A DNA stretch of 37,965 nt, taken from NCBI GenBank assembly GCA_022823865.1, contig JAJEHF010000225.1:1-37965 (forward strand), given 5' to 3'. Shown piece by piece: positions 1-7,851 of the stretch (position 1 is its first letter; each line of letters begins with the position of its first letter). Source of the stretch: Bryobacterales bacterium. GTDB lineage: Bacteria > Acidobacteriota > Terriglobia > Bryobacterales > UBA6623. The notes under the pieces are model-generated. The model was given only the letters and a program-made list of their open reading frames with translations. It did no database searches and had not been told where the DNA came from. The translations under genes were made by a program, and so were the position numbers.

Positions 1-110
1 TGCCCCACGGTCTGCTGGATGCGGACGATCTGCTGGCGGGTCAGGCGCTGGCCGAAGAAGGTGGTGGACTTGAGATTGCGGATCAGCGGGTCCAAGAGTT
101 CGCTCCAACC
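1..110 (-). mobile_element. Possible N-terminal fragment of an IS transposase, cut by the window edge
   Basis: Reading leftwards there is an open frame from an in-frame stop at 111-113 to the window edge. A TTG at 95-93 could be the start. The peptide contains 'LDPLIRNLKSTTFFGQR' followed by 'LTRQQIVRIQQTV'. This resembles the beginning of DruA/DUF4338-type or IS4-like transposases, where a short head is followed by 'FG.RFT..Q...IQ..V'. Only about 36 residues are visible, so no catalytic residues can be checked. Its position just before a truncated sulfatase gene fits an insertion element that broke that gene. The family call is from memory of the motif and is tentative. Confidence 0.35.
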
Positions 111-188
111 CTACGATGGCAAACCTAGCGGAAAAAGTCAAGCCCCGGCGAAAAAATTCTCTCTGATCGCGAACTCACTCTATTTCAG

Positions 189-208
189 TCACTTACGATC
201 ACTTACGA
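189..208 (+). repeat. Perfect tandem duplication of a 10-bp unit
   Basis: The unit TCACTTACGA occurs twice back to back (189-198 and 199-208). It lies between the mobile-element fragment and the start of recognisable sulfatase sequence at about 239. It could mark the insertion-element end or a repaired junction. Confidence 0.6.
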
Positions 209-235
209 TTTCGTCGCCAGTCACGGACTCAAGTT

Positions 236-475
236 AATGCCATTGACCAAGGCCGGGGCGACCACAGAGACTATGCCAGGTCGGCACTGAAGGCGGGCCA
301 GGCGCACACCGGCAGGTTTCGCATGGTGCAGGATCATCGCTACAAACTCGTGGAGGGCTTCGCCGAGCGCCGGGAACTGTATGACCGCGAGGCCGATCCG
401 TTCGAGACCGACAACATCGCCGATAGCAGGCCTGGGGAGGTCGAACGGCTGTCAAAGCTATTTGTCGACGCGTGA
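236..475 (+). pseudogene. Sulfatase gene remnant, C-terminal end only
   Basis: An open frame ending at TGA 473-475 encodes about 79 residues matching the last part of a sulfatase. It has 'GRFRMVQDHRYKLVEGF', then 'RRELYDREADPFETDNIAD', then 'EVERLSKLF'. The pattern 'R.V..D.YKL.....ELYDL..DP.E..N.A' is the standard C-terminal signature of type I sulfatases, and the two intact sulfatases in this window have it too. The catalytic N-terminal domain with the formylglycine motif is missing: a stop lies in frame at 164-166, and the sequence before it looks like mobile-element DNA. There is no plausible start codon or ribosome site. I read it as the stub of a sulfatase gene truncated by insertion or deletion. 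Confidence 0.7.
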
Positions 476-590
476 TGCCGTCCGAGCCCACTGCCGTAGT
501 GGCGAGACGCGGGCTGCAGGCATGGCGGTCGAACCGCCAAATGATCCGCCGATTTCCGCCTGAAAGCAGAAACTGAAGGCCGGCACGGTT

Positions 591-609
591 CGGGTCCGAC
601 AAGGACCCG
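591..609. terminator. Short hairpin, possible terminator between converging genes
   Basis: A perfect 7-bp stem (CGGGTCC / GGACCCG) with a 5-nt loop lies between the plus-strand sulfatase remnant and the 3' end of the minus-strand SnoaL-like gene. No T-run follows on either strand, so intrinsic termination is unproven. Confidence 0.3.
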
Positions 610-686
610 CACAAGGCGGAGGCGCCGTGTCGGCCCGACTCGCTTCACGCTATGGCCGGCGCAGGCAGCACCTGCGTTGCGGCGGC

Positions 687-1073
687 TCAGAACATCCCGT
701 TATCGTTTGCCGCCTTGTCGGGAATGATCTGCAGCACGTCCCAATGCTCCACCACCTTGCCGGCGCTGTCGAACCGGAAAATGTCTATCCCCGCATAGTC
801 GTGGTCTCCGGGCCAATGTTGATAGCAGTGCAAGACAACGAAGTCGCCTTCGGCGATCGCGCGCTTGAACTCCACTCGCTTGCCCGGGTACTCCTCTGCC
901 ATCCGCTCGAAGTAGTCGATGAACGGCTGCTTGCCATCGCCGACGCCCGGATTGTGCTGGGTATAGCTCGCGCCGACGTACCGTTCGATGGCTTCGCGCG
1001 GCCGGCACTGGTTGAACATCAGGTCGTAGAAGCCCATGGCGTCTTTCTTCATTCGTTCTGTGCGGGATTCCAT
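687..1073 (-). CDS. SnoaL-like / NTF2-fold protein
   Basis: The gene encodes 128 residues with the alpha+beta barrel signature of the SnoaL-like polyketide-cyclase/NTF2 superfamily: '[19 protein letters not shown]', '[12 protein letters not shown]', '[21 protein letters not shown]', '[11 protein letters not shown]' and '[21 protein letters not shown]'. Members are small soluble proteins with a hydrophobic pocket. Many lack a known substrate, so no reaction can be assigned. The ATG at 1073 is chosen because homology begins there and a purine-rich stretch (GGGAAGAGAAG) lies just upstream. The frame stays open to 1427, but that extension looks non-coding. The gene stands alone, upstream of no obvious partner. 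Confidence 0.8.
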   Translation of the reverse strand: MESRTERMKKDAMGFYDLMFNQCRPREAIERYVGASYTQHNPGVGDGKQPFIDYFERMAEEYPGKRVEFKRAIAEGDFVVLHCYQHWPGDHDYAGIDIFRFDSAGKVVEHWDVLQIIPDKAANDNGMF

Positions 1074-1574
1074 CAGTCTTCTCTTCCCGTCTGGGACGGA
1101 TACTGATCGGCTCGGGGCCAGTTGACTCCTCTGCGACGTCTCATTCGCGTGCACAGGGAGCTGTCCGGTAGTCAGCAGCGACAGCATTCCTGAGTCTAGC
1201 TCGCAACTCCACGCCCCCGTCGTGCTGGCGCTCGTCCGGCAGCCATTGCCAGCTTGGTAGATGGAGTCCTCGTCTTCCCCGAGGAGCGCGCCGATCGCTG
1301 AAGGGGCCTCCTTCCGGCTCCGATCGACCCTCACAGCGGGTGCAGCTCGCGCGGTGTTCTTGTCTGATAGGTCGGCGAGGTAGAACTCATCAATGTTGTC
1401 GAGGCGCCTGTCGACACCCACGCCCATCGCAGATGCACCCTGCTTGGTCAGGAACCTCGCTTCTTCCGCGCCGGTGCCAGACGAGGAGACAGGGGCAGAG
1501 GCGCGAGTGCCCTTGAGGAGGTCTTTGCAGTGACGCTTCTGGAACGAAGCGCTTGTGGACTAGCCTGCCAAGAG
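1074..1574. other. Gene-free interval of about 500 bases
   Basis: The minus frame of the SnoaL-like gene is open through to 1427, but its translation matches nothing I recognise. No repeat, RNA or promoter stands out. It probably holds the promoter of the SnoaL-like gene. Confidence 0.4.
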
Positions 1575-2162
1575 CTACTGCCCGGGCCTTACGTCCGGTA
1601 TGAAGTCAGCGTACGGATTCGGCGTCCGGCGTGGCTGCGTACGCGCCCCAGCGGGACCCGCCGATTCGCCCTCGCGGCGCGCTGCAGCGCGTTGTCGCAG
1701 TCCGATCTCGTATCCGCCCGGCTCGTAGAGCATGATCGCGTGGACTGGCTCGTCGCCGACTACCTCGGCCGCGTGCGAGGTGTCCGGGGGAATGTAGACA
1801 AGATCTCCCGGGCCAATCACATCCGTCTCGCCGCCGACGGTCCACCGCATCGTGCCTGCGAGCACGATGAACGTCTCAGAATGATAGCCGTGCTTGTGCG
1901 GCCGGGACTTCATCCCGGGTTTGAAGATCTCGTCAATGATGCTGTAGCGACCATTGGTCTGATTCGCTGTCAGCATGACTCGGCTGACGGAAGTCGCGCT
2001 TGGTTCCAGTTTCTCGGCCTTGTCGCGCTTGACGAAAAGGTGCGTCGCGGTCGTGGTCGTCTCGGTCTGGCTCTGTGCCAGCGCGGGCATTAGCGCATGG
2101 GCCGCGATGCCTGCCGCCAGCAGTGCGCCGCCGAATCCTGTGCTGAACAACTTCGTTTGCAT
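1575..2162 (-). CDS. Secreted cupin-domain protein
   Basis: The gene encodes 195 residues. An N-terminal signal peptide (about residues 1-31, ending 'MPALAQS') indicates export. The core is a single cupin barrel. Motif 1 follows G-x5-H-x-H-x4-E-x6-G ('GMKSRPHKHGYHSETF...LAG'), giving the metal ligands His, His and Glu. Motif 2 is 'GDLVYIPPDTSH', supplying the last His. Such small periplasmic cupins bind a divalent metal and act as dioxygenases, isomerases or ligand sensors; the exact substrate cannot be read from sequence. The start at 2162 is supported by a GGAGGG Shine-Dalgarno seven bases upstream; an ATG ten codons earlier is less likely. The C-terminal 40 residues are Arg/Pro-rich and probably disordered. 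Confidence 0.85.
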   Translation of the reverse strand: MQTKLFSTGFGGALLAAGIAAHALMPALAQSQTETTTTATHLFVKRDKAEKLEPSATSVSRVMLTANQTNGRYSIIDEIFKPGMKSRPHKHGYHSETFIVLAGTMRWTVGGETDVIGPGDLVYIPPDTSHAAEVVGDEPVHAIMLYEPGGYEIGLRQRAAARREGESAGPAGARTQPRRTPNPYADFIPDVRPGQ

Positions 2163-2441
2163 GCTCAAACCCTCCGTTTCCTTGTTAGCCATCTTGCTCG
2201 CAACATAGAGAGTATCAGGCAGGAGCGCGCTGACGCGAAGATCGTGGCTGGGACTTCGGGGGCTGACCGCGGACAGCCTTGCGTAAGCCCGATCCCACTT
2301 GCGAGTTCGATCCGAAATGAAGTCCAGTAGCGACCTGACCGAGCGAGAAGCGCGTGGCTCGCAGGCCGTAAGTGCCCTCGCGAGAGGTGCCGTTCTCGCC
2401 TCCGTAGTCCTTCCGTCCCCGCTTGGGGCAGTGCTCTTGGC

Positions 2442-2462
2442 CTCGCCCTCAGCGAGGGCGAG
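2442..2462 (-). terminator. Hairpin just downstream of ispH
   Basis: A perfect 8-bp inverted repeat (CTCGCCCT / AGGGCGAG, 5-nt loop) starts four bases past the ispH stop codon. Its position suits a transcription terminator, but there is no T-tract after it in the minus direction. Confidence 0.4.
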
Positions 2463-2465
2463 CTC

Positions 2466-3452
2466 CTAGGATGCGCCGTGTAGCGTAGCGAGTTGCGCCT
2501 GTCGCAATTCCGGCGGGAGCGGGAAATGGACATCCTCTTCGACCGCCTCGACCTCGATCACGTCACGAAACCCCTTGCTTTGCAGGCGCTCCAGCACCCC
2601 CTTCACCAGCGACTCGGGTGCCGACGCGCCGGCGCTAACAGCCACGGTGCGCGCATTCTCGATCCAAGCGTGTTCAATGTCTTTCTCATCGTCGATCAAG
2701 TAGCTGGGCAGGCCGCGTTGGGCTCCGACTTCAACCATTCGCGCCGAGTTGGAACTGTTCTGCGACCCAACGACCAGCAACACATCCGCCTTAGACGCAA
2801 TATGCTTGATCGCGATCTGGCGGTTCTCGGTCGCGTAGCAGATGTCCTTGGCAGGGGGGCCCTGGATCTGCGGGAACCGGCGTTTCAACACGTCGATGAT
2901 CGATTGAGCTTCGTCAAGGCTGAGAGTGGTCTGGGTGAGATAGGCGACATCGCCGTCGGGAACCTGCACTGTTTCGGCTTCATCCGGCGTGGACACCACA
3001 ATCGTCTGGTCCGGCGCTTCGCCAACCGTTCCGATGACTTCGTCGTGGTCGCGGTGCCCGACCAGCACGATCGTGCTGTGTGACTTGGCAAATCTGATCG
3101 CTTCCAGATGCACCTTCGTGACCAGCGGGCACGTGGCGTCAATCACCCGGAGATTGCGCTCTTCCGAGCTCTGCCGCACCGATGGCGCGACGCCGTGGGC
3201 GCTGTAGACCAGGCGAGCTCCGGCCGGAACATCGTCCACAGAGTCCACGAACACAGCCCCACGTGAAGCGAGGTCGCTTACGACGAATCGGTTGTGAACG
3301 ATTTCCTTGCGGACGTAGATCGGTGGCCCGTAGGCTTGGAGGGCCAGCTCCACGATATCGATCGCCCGGACAACTCCCGCGCAAAAGCCACGAGGCTTTA
3401 GCAACAGTACAGACTTATCCAGCGTATTAGACTTTTTTCCCTTAGTAGACAT
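2466..3452 (-). CDS. ispH: 4-hydroxy-3-methylbut-2-enyl diphosphate reductase
   Basis: This 328-residue protein is IspH (LytB), the last enzyme of the MEP pathway. It reduces HMBPP to IPP and DMAPP in the cytosol with a [4Fe-4S] cluster. The three cluster cysteines are visible at C24 ('PRGFCAGV'), C108 ('DATCPLV') and C205 ('DICYATENRQ'). The substrate-binding histidines sit in 'IVHNRFVV' (H53) and 'YSAHG' (H86), and the 'GHRDHDEVIGTVGEA' and 'VVGSQNSSNS' motifs are present. Length is normal for the family. It has no MEP-pathway neighbour here, which is common because these genes are usually scattered. A hairpin follows the stop codon. An IspH-dependent isoprenoid route fits a bacterium rather than a mevalonate user. 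Confidence 0.97.
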   Translation of the reverse strand: MSTKGKKSNTLDKSVLLLKPRGFCAGVVRAIDIVELALQAYGPPIYVRKEIVHNRFVVSDLASRGAVFVDSVDDVPAGARLVYSAHGVAPSVRQSSEERNLRVIDATCPLVTKVHLEAIRFAKSHSTIVLVGHRDHDEVIGTVGEAPDQTIVVSTPDEAETVQVPDGDVAYLTQTTLSLDEAQSIIDVLKRRFPQIQGPPAKDICYATENRQIAIKHIASKADVLLVVGSQNSSNSARMVEVGAQRGLPSYLIDDEKDIEHAWIENARTVAVSAGASAPESLVKGVLERLQSKGFRDVIEVEAVEEDVHFPLPPELRQAQLATLHGAS

Positions 3453-3838
3453 TTCAAAATTCCAGAGTACAGCAAGTATACCTTTAATTCGGCCTCGGGT
3501 GGTTCTGTAATTTCATGTTGAGTAATTCATCAACGACGGGGACCCCCGCGAATCGCTCCTCCAGCGGCATCGGTAGCTTAGGTCCAAGACGGCATTTGTG
3601 CGACAGCTAACGGGAGCGATTCCGGCACTAGATAGCAGGAGGTCGACCGAGATGCCCACCCCGATCATTGGCGGCACGGTCATCGCAAACGACGTCCGTT
3701 TCTTGATGAAGACCTCGGCCGGGGTTACCAGCACTCGCCGGGGCCAAGGTTCTCAGGCCTAGTCCTCGTAGGTCTTCTGGCCGCTGGTGGAGTCGCAGCG
3801 GTCACAGGGCGCGCCGAATCGTACGGGAGCGAGGAGGT
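3453..3838. other. Gene-free interval of about 390 bases
   Basis: It contains the upstream region of ispH. A short minus-strand open frame (3513-3734) matches nothing I know and has no convincing ribosome site. I see no repeat or RNA structure in it. Confidence 0.4.
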
Positions 3839-3862
3839 GCCAGCCCCTACCTGCGGGCTGGC
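3839..3862 (-). terminator. Hairpin overlapping the 3' end of hicB
   Basis: A perfect 8-bp inverted repeat (GCCAGCCC / GGGCTGGC) with an 8-nt loop spans the hicB stop codon. It is placed like a terminator but lacks a T-run. Confidence 0.35.
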
Positions 3863-4286
3863 ATAGCGCGACCCTCGATCACGAGGTCCCGCCCGAGCGC
3901 CCCGAGCGCGCTGGCGACATGGTCGATGCGCGAACGGCGGTCTGGATCGATTAGTCGGCCCACGGTGGTATCGGACAGCCTGAGCCGTTCCGCGAGCGCC
4001 CGCTTGGTGATCCCTTGGTCCCGCATGGCGGTATACAGCTCCAGCTTGGCCGCCGTCACCGGGTCGACCGCCACGACTTCCTGCCCGTCCAGTACCGGGC
4101 TCGGGACTGGGATGGCCTGGCGGTGCTCGACGCACCCTGCGAGAGCTCCCGCTAGGGCGTCCCCGGCCAGCTCCAGCGCCTCGTCGCGGTCGTTCGCGCC
4201 GGTGAGCGCCCCCGCCACGTCCGGGAAGGACACCACGAACTCGTTCCCCCGTGGAGGGTGATTTGACACGGGTATGCGTACCTCAT
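3847..4286 (-). pseudogene. hicB: HicB-type antitoxin, frameshifted near the N-terminus
   Basis: HicB antitoxins bind and neutralise the HicA mRNA interferase and repress their own operon. The main frame (from 4269 down) has the HicB partial RNase H fold ('NEFVVSFPDVAGALTG', 'DEALELAGDALAGAL', 'IPVPSP') and a C-terminal helix-turn-helix ('ITKRALAERLRLSDTTVGRLID'). The usual first residues are missing from that frame. They appear one frame away from an ATG at 4286: 'MRYAYPCQITLHGG', a very typical HicB beginning. The two frames meet in a run of five Gs (near 4254-4258); a sixth G would join them exactly. So the gene is either frameshifted or carries a homopolymer error. No hicA was found upstream, where it normally lies, so this is an orphan. 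Confidence 0.75.
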
Positions 4287-4411
4287 GGCTACCAACACGA
4301 AATCCTCTCAGGCGGCGTTGACGGAATCCGGGGGATGGACCAGCGCGGGGTGTCTCATGGATGACGTGAGATTCGGTGAACGGAAAGGAGACGAGAACGA
4401 TGCCGCCCTAC

Positions 4412-4672
4412 TTATTGGCTATCGTAGACGGCGTCCTCTTCGTTATCCCAGAACTCGAAGCTGCGCTCCGAAGCCTTCAACCAAGGATCGCCCGCCGCTT
4501 CAGGCGTTTCGGCGGGAAGCTGAAACAGGCCCGCGCCCACTATCAGCTCTTCGAGACGCGCCAATCGCAGTTCGACGCCTCGCAGCCATCCGCCAAGCCA
4601 CAGTGCGGCTGTCACAATCAACCCGCCCAAGGCAGCGAACAGGCCGACGCCAACCGAAATGATGGCGATCAG
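4412..4672 (-). CDS. Small single-pass membrane protein with a poorly defined start
   Basis: The minus frame encodes a hydrophobic N-terminal segment ('ELIAIISVGVGLFAALGGLIVTAALWL', two adjacent pieces of one transmembrane stretch) followed by a short amphipathic helix ('RGVELRLARLEELIVG') and an acidic tail. This layout is common among small uncharacterised proteins in which 'SPELIAIL.VGV.LAGLI' precedes a coiled-coil-like heptad. A natural start would be just before 'SSELIAI', but the codon there is GTA (4684-4682). The nearest usable codons are CTG at 4672 or TTG at 4630. The gene may therefore be decayed, or it may use a rare start. Function unknown. It is separated from the hicB remnant by about 125 bases. 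Confidence 0.4.
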   Translation of the reverse strand: MIAIISVGVGLFAALGGLIVTAALWLGGWLRGVELRLARLEELIVGAGLFQLPAETPEAAGDPWLKASERSFEFWDNEEDAVYDSQ

Positions 4673-4956
4673 TTCCGAGCTTACGCTTACAGTCTAGCGG
4701 CATCAGGCCTTGCCAAAGACTGCCTTCTAGGCGAGGCGCTTTCACGTTCGCATTACCACGCCGACCCGCCCCTGTTGAACAACCAAACCAACGCCCAACA
4801 CGCACTGGAGAGCCATCGTTCCTCGATTTCGACCGTACGTTTGGAGCAGGAAGGTCTTGATTCGGGGGGATCTCGCTTCAGCGGCAGACGTGTAAAGATG
4901 TGTAACAACCTCTGGTCCAAACGTTGTAAACTCAAGATCTGAGCTGGTCTGCTCCG

Positions 4957-7851
4957 ATGAAGCTGCTCGCTATGGCATCCGCCCTGCTGGGCGTGATCGT
5001 GCAAGCTGCTGTGGCGGAGACCGCCGCCGTGCCCCAATCGCTGGCAACGACTGAGGCCGCCGGTGCCGATGAGGACGGCATTCGCCGCAAGGACCGGCCC
5101 GAGATGGCTCAGGTCCGACAGGCTGTTCAAGCGTTTCGCCTGATCACAGCGACTGCGGGACTCCGGCCAGGGGCTGCCAGCGACTCGCAACGGACGGTGG
5201 CTGCCGGCGGGCGGAGCAGTTCATGGCACGGGCGTGTATTCGAGTACCTTCGCAACGATGCGCTCGACGCGGTGCCCCACGAAGTCGTGCAGCGCGGCGG
5301 CGACCGCAACTTGCGCCGCCGCAACCAGTTCGGTTTCACGCTGAACGGTCCCTTGGTCGTGCCGAAACTGTACGACGGCCGCGGCCGCACCTTCTTCACG
5401 CTCTCGTACGAGGGCACTCGCGAGCGCGTGGGGCGCTCGTACCTGCGGACCCTGGCCACAGCCCAGCAGCGCCTCGGGGACTTTTCCGACCTCGTGAACA
5501 AGGCCGGAAAGGCGCTGACAATCTACGATCCAGCATCGACGCGCGCCAACCCACTCTACGATGCTTCGCGCCGGGTCAGCCGCTCGAACCTGGAGCACGT
5601 GCGGGACCCGTTCCCGAACAACCGTATCCCGTCCCAGCGCCTTGACAGCGTCGCCATGCAGGCGAACCGCGAGTACCCACAGCCCAACGCCGCGGTCGGC
5701 CCGTTCTATCGCAACAACTACTGGTCGAACCCGTCTGAGCACAATACGCCCGACGGCTTCATTGCCCGCGTTGATCATAACGTCGGCGACTCGCAAAAGG
5801 TCACGCTCAACATCAACTCCTCTGATGGATTCCGCGACGGCTTGGACATCTATCCGACTGCCGCAAACTACGCCAGCCCGGACCGCGAGTTCGTCAACCG
5901 CAGCGCGAGTCTGTCAGACACGGTCAACCTGACGGCGAACCTCACCTACCGGGCGTCGGTCAAGGCGCGCTCCGAGATTGTCGACACCAACTCCTTGTTG
6001 GGCGATCAAGACCTGCCGCGGGACTTGGGCCTGCAAGGGGTTGACGGCAAGGTCTTCCCCGCATTGCGCTTCCGCGGCTACACCGGGATGGGGCCGTCGC
6101 AGCGCTCCTACCTGCGTAACGCGCTGGCAGTGTACAACTTCGATAACGAGCTGATCTTGCGTTCGGGGAAGCACACTTGGACGATCACCAGTACCACCAA
6201 CTTGGTCAATTGGGGCACCCTCGAACTCGACGCGCCCTCCGGCGCGTTCTCCTTCAGCGACCGGCTCACTGGCCTGCCCGGGATCAACAACACCGGGGAC
6301 GGGTTCGCGACGTTCTTGCTCGGGCAGGCCTGGCGGGCCGAGGCGACCGATCAGCCCCAGCCCGCATACCTGCACCAGAAGTACTTCCAGAACACCGTCG
6401 GCGACCAGTGGCAGGTGCGTCCGAACCTGACTCTGGCGCTGCGGATCAACCTCGACGCCAGCTCGCCCCGCACTGAGAAATACGATCGGCAGTCGTCGTT
6501 CGACCTGGCGGCCATCAACGACTCCACCGGAACACCGGGAGCCCTGGTTTTCGCTGGCCGCAACGGTCAAGGCCGCGCGTTCCAGCCTTACAGAGTCCGT
6601 GCCGAACCCCGGATCGGCGTTTCTTGGAGCCCTACCGCAGGTCGCAGCACGGTTGTGCGCGGTTCTCTGCTGCGCTCATACAGTACCGTCACCCTTCGCT
6701 CGGGACCGTTCGCCACGCAGGGCTTTTCGGGCCGGCGCTTCCCAGTGTCGCAGAACCGTCAACTGGTACCGGCCGTGACGCTGGCCGCGGGTTTTCCGGC
6801 CCTGGCCAACCCGCTGCCCGACTTGCGCAACGACTTCGCCAACGAATCCGACGTCGACATGATTCCCGCGACGGCCGCGCAGCCCACCTACAACTACTTG
6901 TCGCTCGAAGTCGAGCGCAAGCTGCCCAAGGGGCTCATGCTACGAGCGCGGGGACGGGCGACCCGCGGACGCGATCTACTGGTCGGCGGGCATATCGTCT
7001 CGCTGAACCAAGTGCCTCTCAGCGCACTGGCCTACCGGGACCGCCTCAATGACGAGGCGTTTCGGCGCTCGCTGCGGCCCTTTCCCCACTTCCAGCAAAT
7101 CCGCGCCAACTACCAGTACCCGTCAGGCAGGCTTCACTATGACGAGGGGCAAATCACCTTGCGGAAGCGCACCGGAGACGGGCTGAGTTTTGACTTCGAC
7201 TACGCCTACCGCAGGCGGAAGGACGATTTTTCCGGGCGCGGAGTGCAAAATCCGCACGACCGCAAGAGCGCCTGGGCACACAGCGTCGGCTTCCGTCCGC
7301 AGAGGCTCTCGCTGAGCTACACGTACGAACTGCCCATGGGTCCTGGCAGGCCCTTGCTTGGCCGGCACGGCCCGCTCGCCAAGCTGGTCTCTGACTGGAC
7401 CGTAAGCGGGTACACCAGGTGGTACGGCGGAGATCCAATCGTACTGGAGCCGATGTTCAACAATACCGGCGGCATCGTGCGGTTCTTGCAGGTGGACGCG
7501 GTGCCCGGCATGAATCCGCACGTGAGCGATCCGGGGCCGAACGGCTGGTTCAACCCGCATGCTTTTGTCGATCCGCCGGACTTCGCGCTAGGCAATGTGG
7601 GGCGCACTCACCCCACGCTGCGGAACCCCGAATACCGCAACCACGATATTTCGATCACCAAGCGGGTCGTGCTCAGCCAGGAGCAGAGCGTCGAGCTGCT
7701 CGTGCAGAGTTTCAATTTCCTCAATCAGGGCAACTGGATGGACCCCGACAACGAGATCGGCCCGGCCAATGCCCGCAATGTGAATGCCGGGCGGATCATC
7801 GGTTCGCGCGGAGGACGAGTGCTCCAGCTCGGGTTGCGTTACAACTTCTAA
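4957..7851 (+). CDS. TonB-dependent-receptor-like outer-membrane beta-barrel, short form
   Basis: This 964-residue protein has a signal peptide (residues 1 to about 20, 'VQAAVAET') and ends in 'LGLRYNF', the terminal phenylalanine typical of outer-membrane barrels. The middle matches the acidobacterial Oar/TonB-receptor-like family: 'WHGRVFEYLRNDALDA', 'RRNQFGFTLNGPLVVPKLY', 'RTFFTLSYEGTRERVG', 'DPFPNNRIPSQRLD'. Family members usually run to about 1100 or more residues, with an N-terminal carboxypeptidase-regulatory-like domain and a plug carrying the TonB box. Here the signal peptide is followed by only about 70 unrelated residues before the end of the plug region, so the Ig-like domain and most of the plug are absent. 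Its stop codon abuts the start of the next gene, suggesting co-transcription. Substrate unknown; polymers or their fragments are a guess from the neighbouring hydrolases. Confidence 0.85.
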   Translation: MKLLAMASALLGVIVQAAVAETAAVPQSLATTEAAGADEDGIRRKDRPEMAQVRQAVQAFRLITATAGLRPGAASDSQRTVAAGGRSSSWHGRVFEYLRNDALDAVPHEVVQRGGDRNLRRRNQFGFTLNGPLVVPKLYDGRGRTFFTLSYEGTRERVGRSYLRTLATAQQRLGDFSDLVNKAGKALTIYDPASTRANPLYDASRRVSRSNLEHVRDPFPNNRIPSQRLDSVAMQANREYPQPNAAVGPFYRNNYWSNPSEHNTPDGFIARVDHNVGDSQKVTLNINSSDGFRDGLDIYPTAANYASPDREFVNRSASLSDTVNLTANLTYRASVKARSEIVDTNSLLGDQDLPRDLGLQGVDGKVFPALRFRGYTGMGPSQRSYLRNALAVYNFDNELILRSGKHTWTITSTTNLVNWGTLELDAPSGAFSFSDRLTGLPGINNTGDGFATFLLGQAWRAEATDQPQPAYLHQKYFQNTVGDQWQVRPNLTLALRINLDASSPRTEKYDRQSSFDLAAINDSTGTPGALVFAGRNGQGRAFQPYRVRAEPRIGVSWSPTAGRSTVVRGSLLRSYSTVTLRSGPFATQGFSGRRFPVSQNRQLVPAVTLAAGFPALANPLPDLRNDFANESDVDMIPATAAQPTYNYLSLEVERKLPKGLMLRARGRATRGRDLLVGGHIVSLNQVPLSALAYRDRLNDEAFRRSLRPFPHFQQIRANYQYPSGRLHYDEGQITLRKRTGDGLSFDFDYAYRRRKDDFSGRGVQNPHDRKSAWAHSVGFRPQRLSLSYTYELPMGPGRPLLGRHGPLAKLVSDWTVSGYTRWYGGDPIVLEPMFNNTGGIVRFLQVDAVPGMNPHVSDPGPNGWFNPHAFVDPPDFALGNVGRTHPTLRNPEYRNHDISITKRVVLSQEQSVELLVQSFNFLNQGNWMDPDNEIGPANARNVNAGRIIGSRGGRVLQLGLRYNF

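Noticed and set aside
4376..4942. Plus-strand open frame of 188 codons
   Set aside because: It runs antisense to the small membrane protein frame, has no domain or clean ribosome site, and its composition looks like a shadow.
5914..6570. Minus-strand frame opposite the barrel gene
   Set aside because: Antisense shadow in GC-rich coding DNA; no family features.
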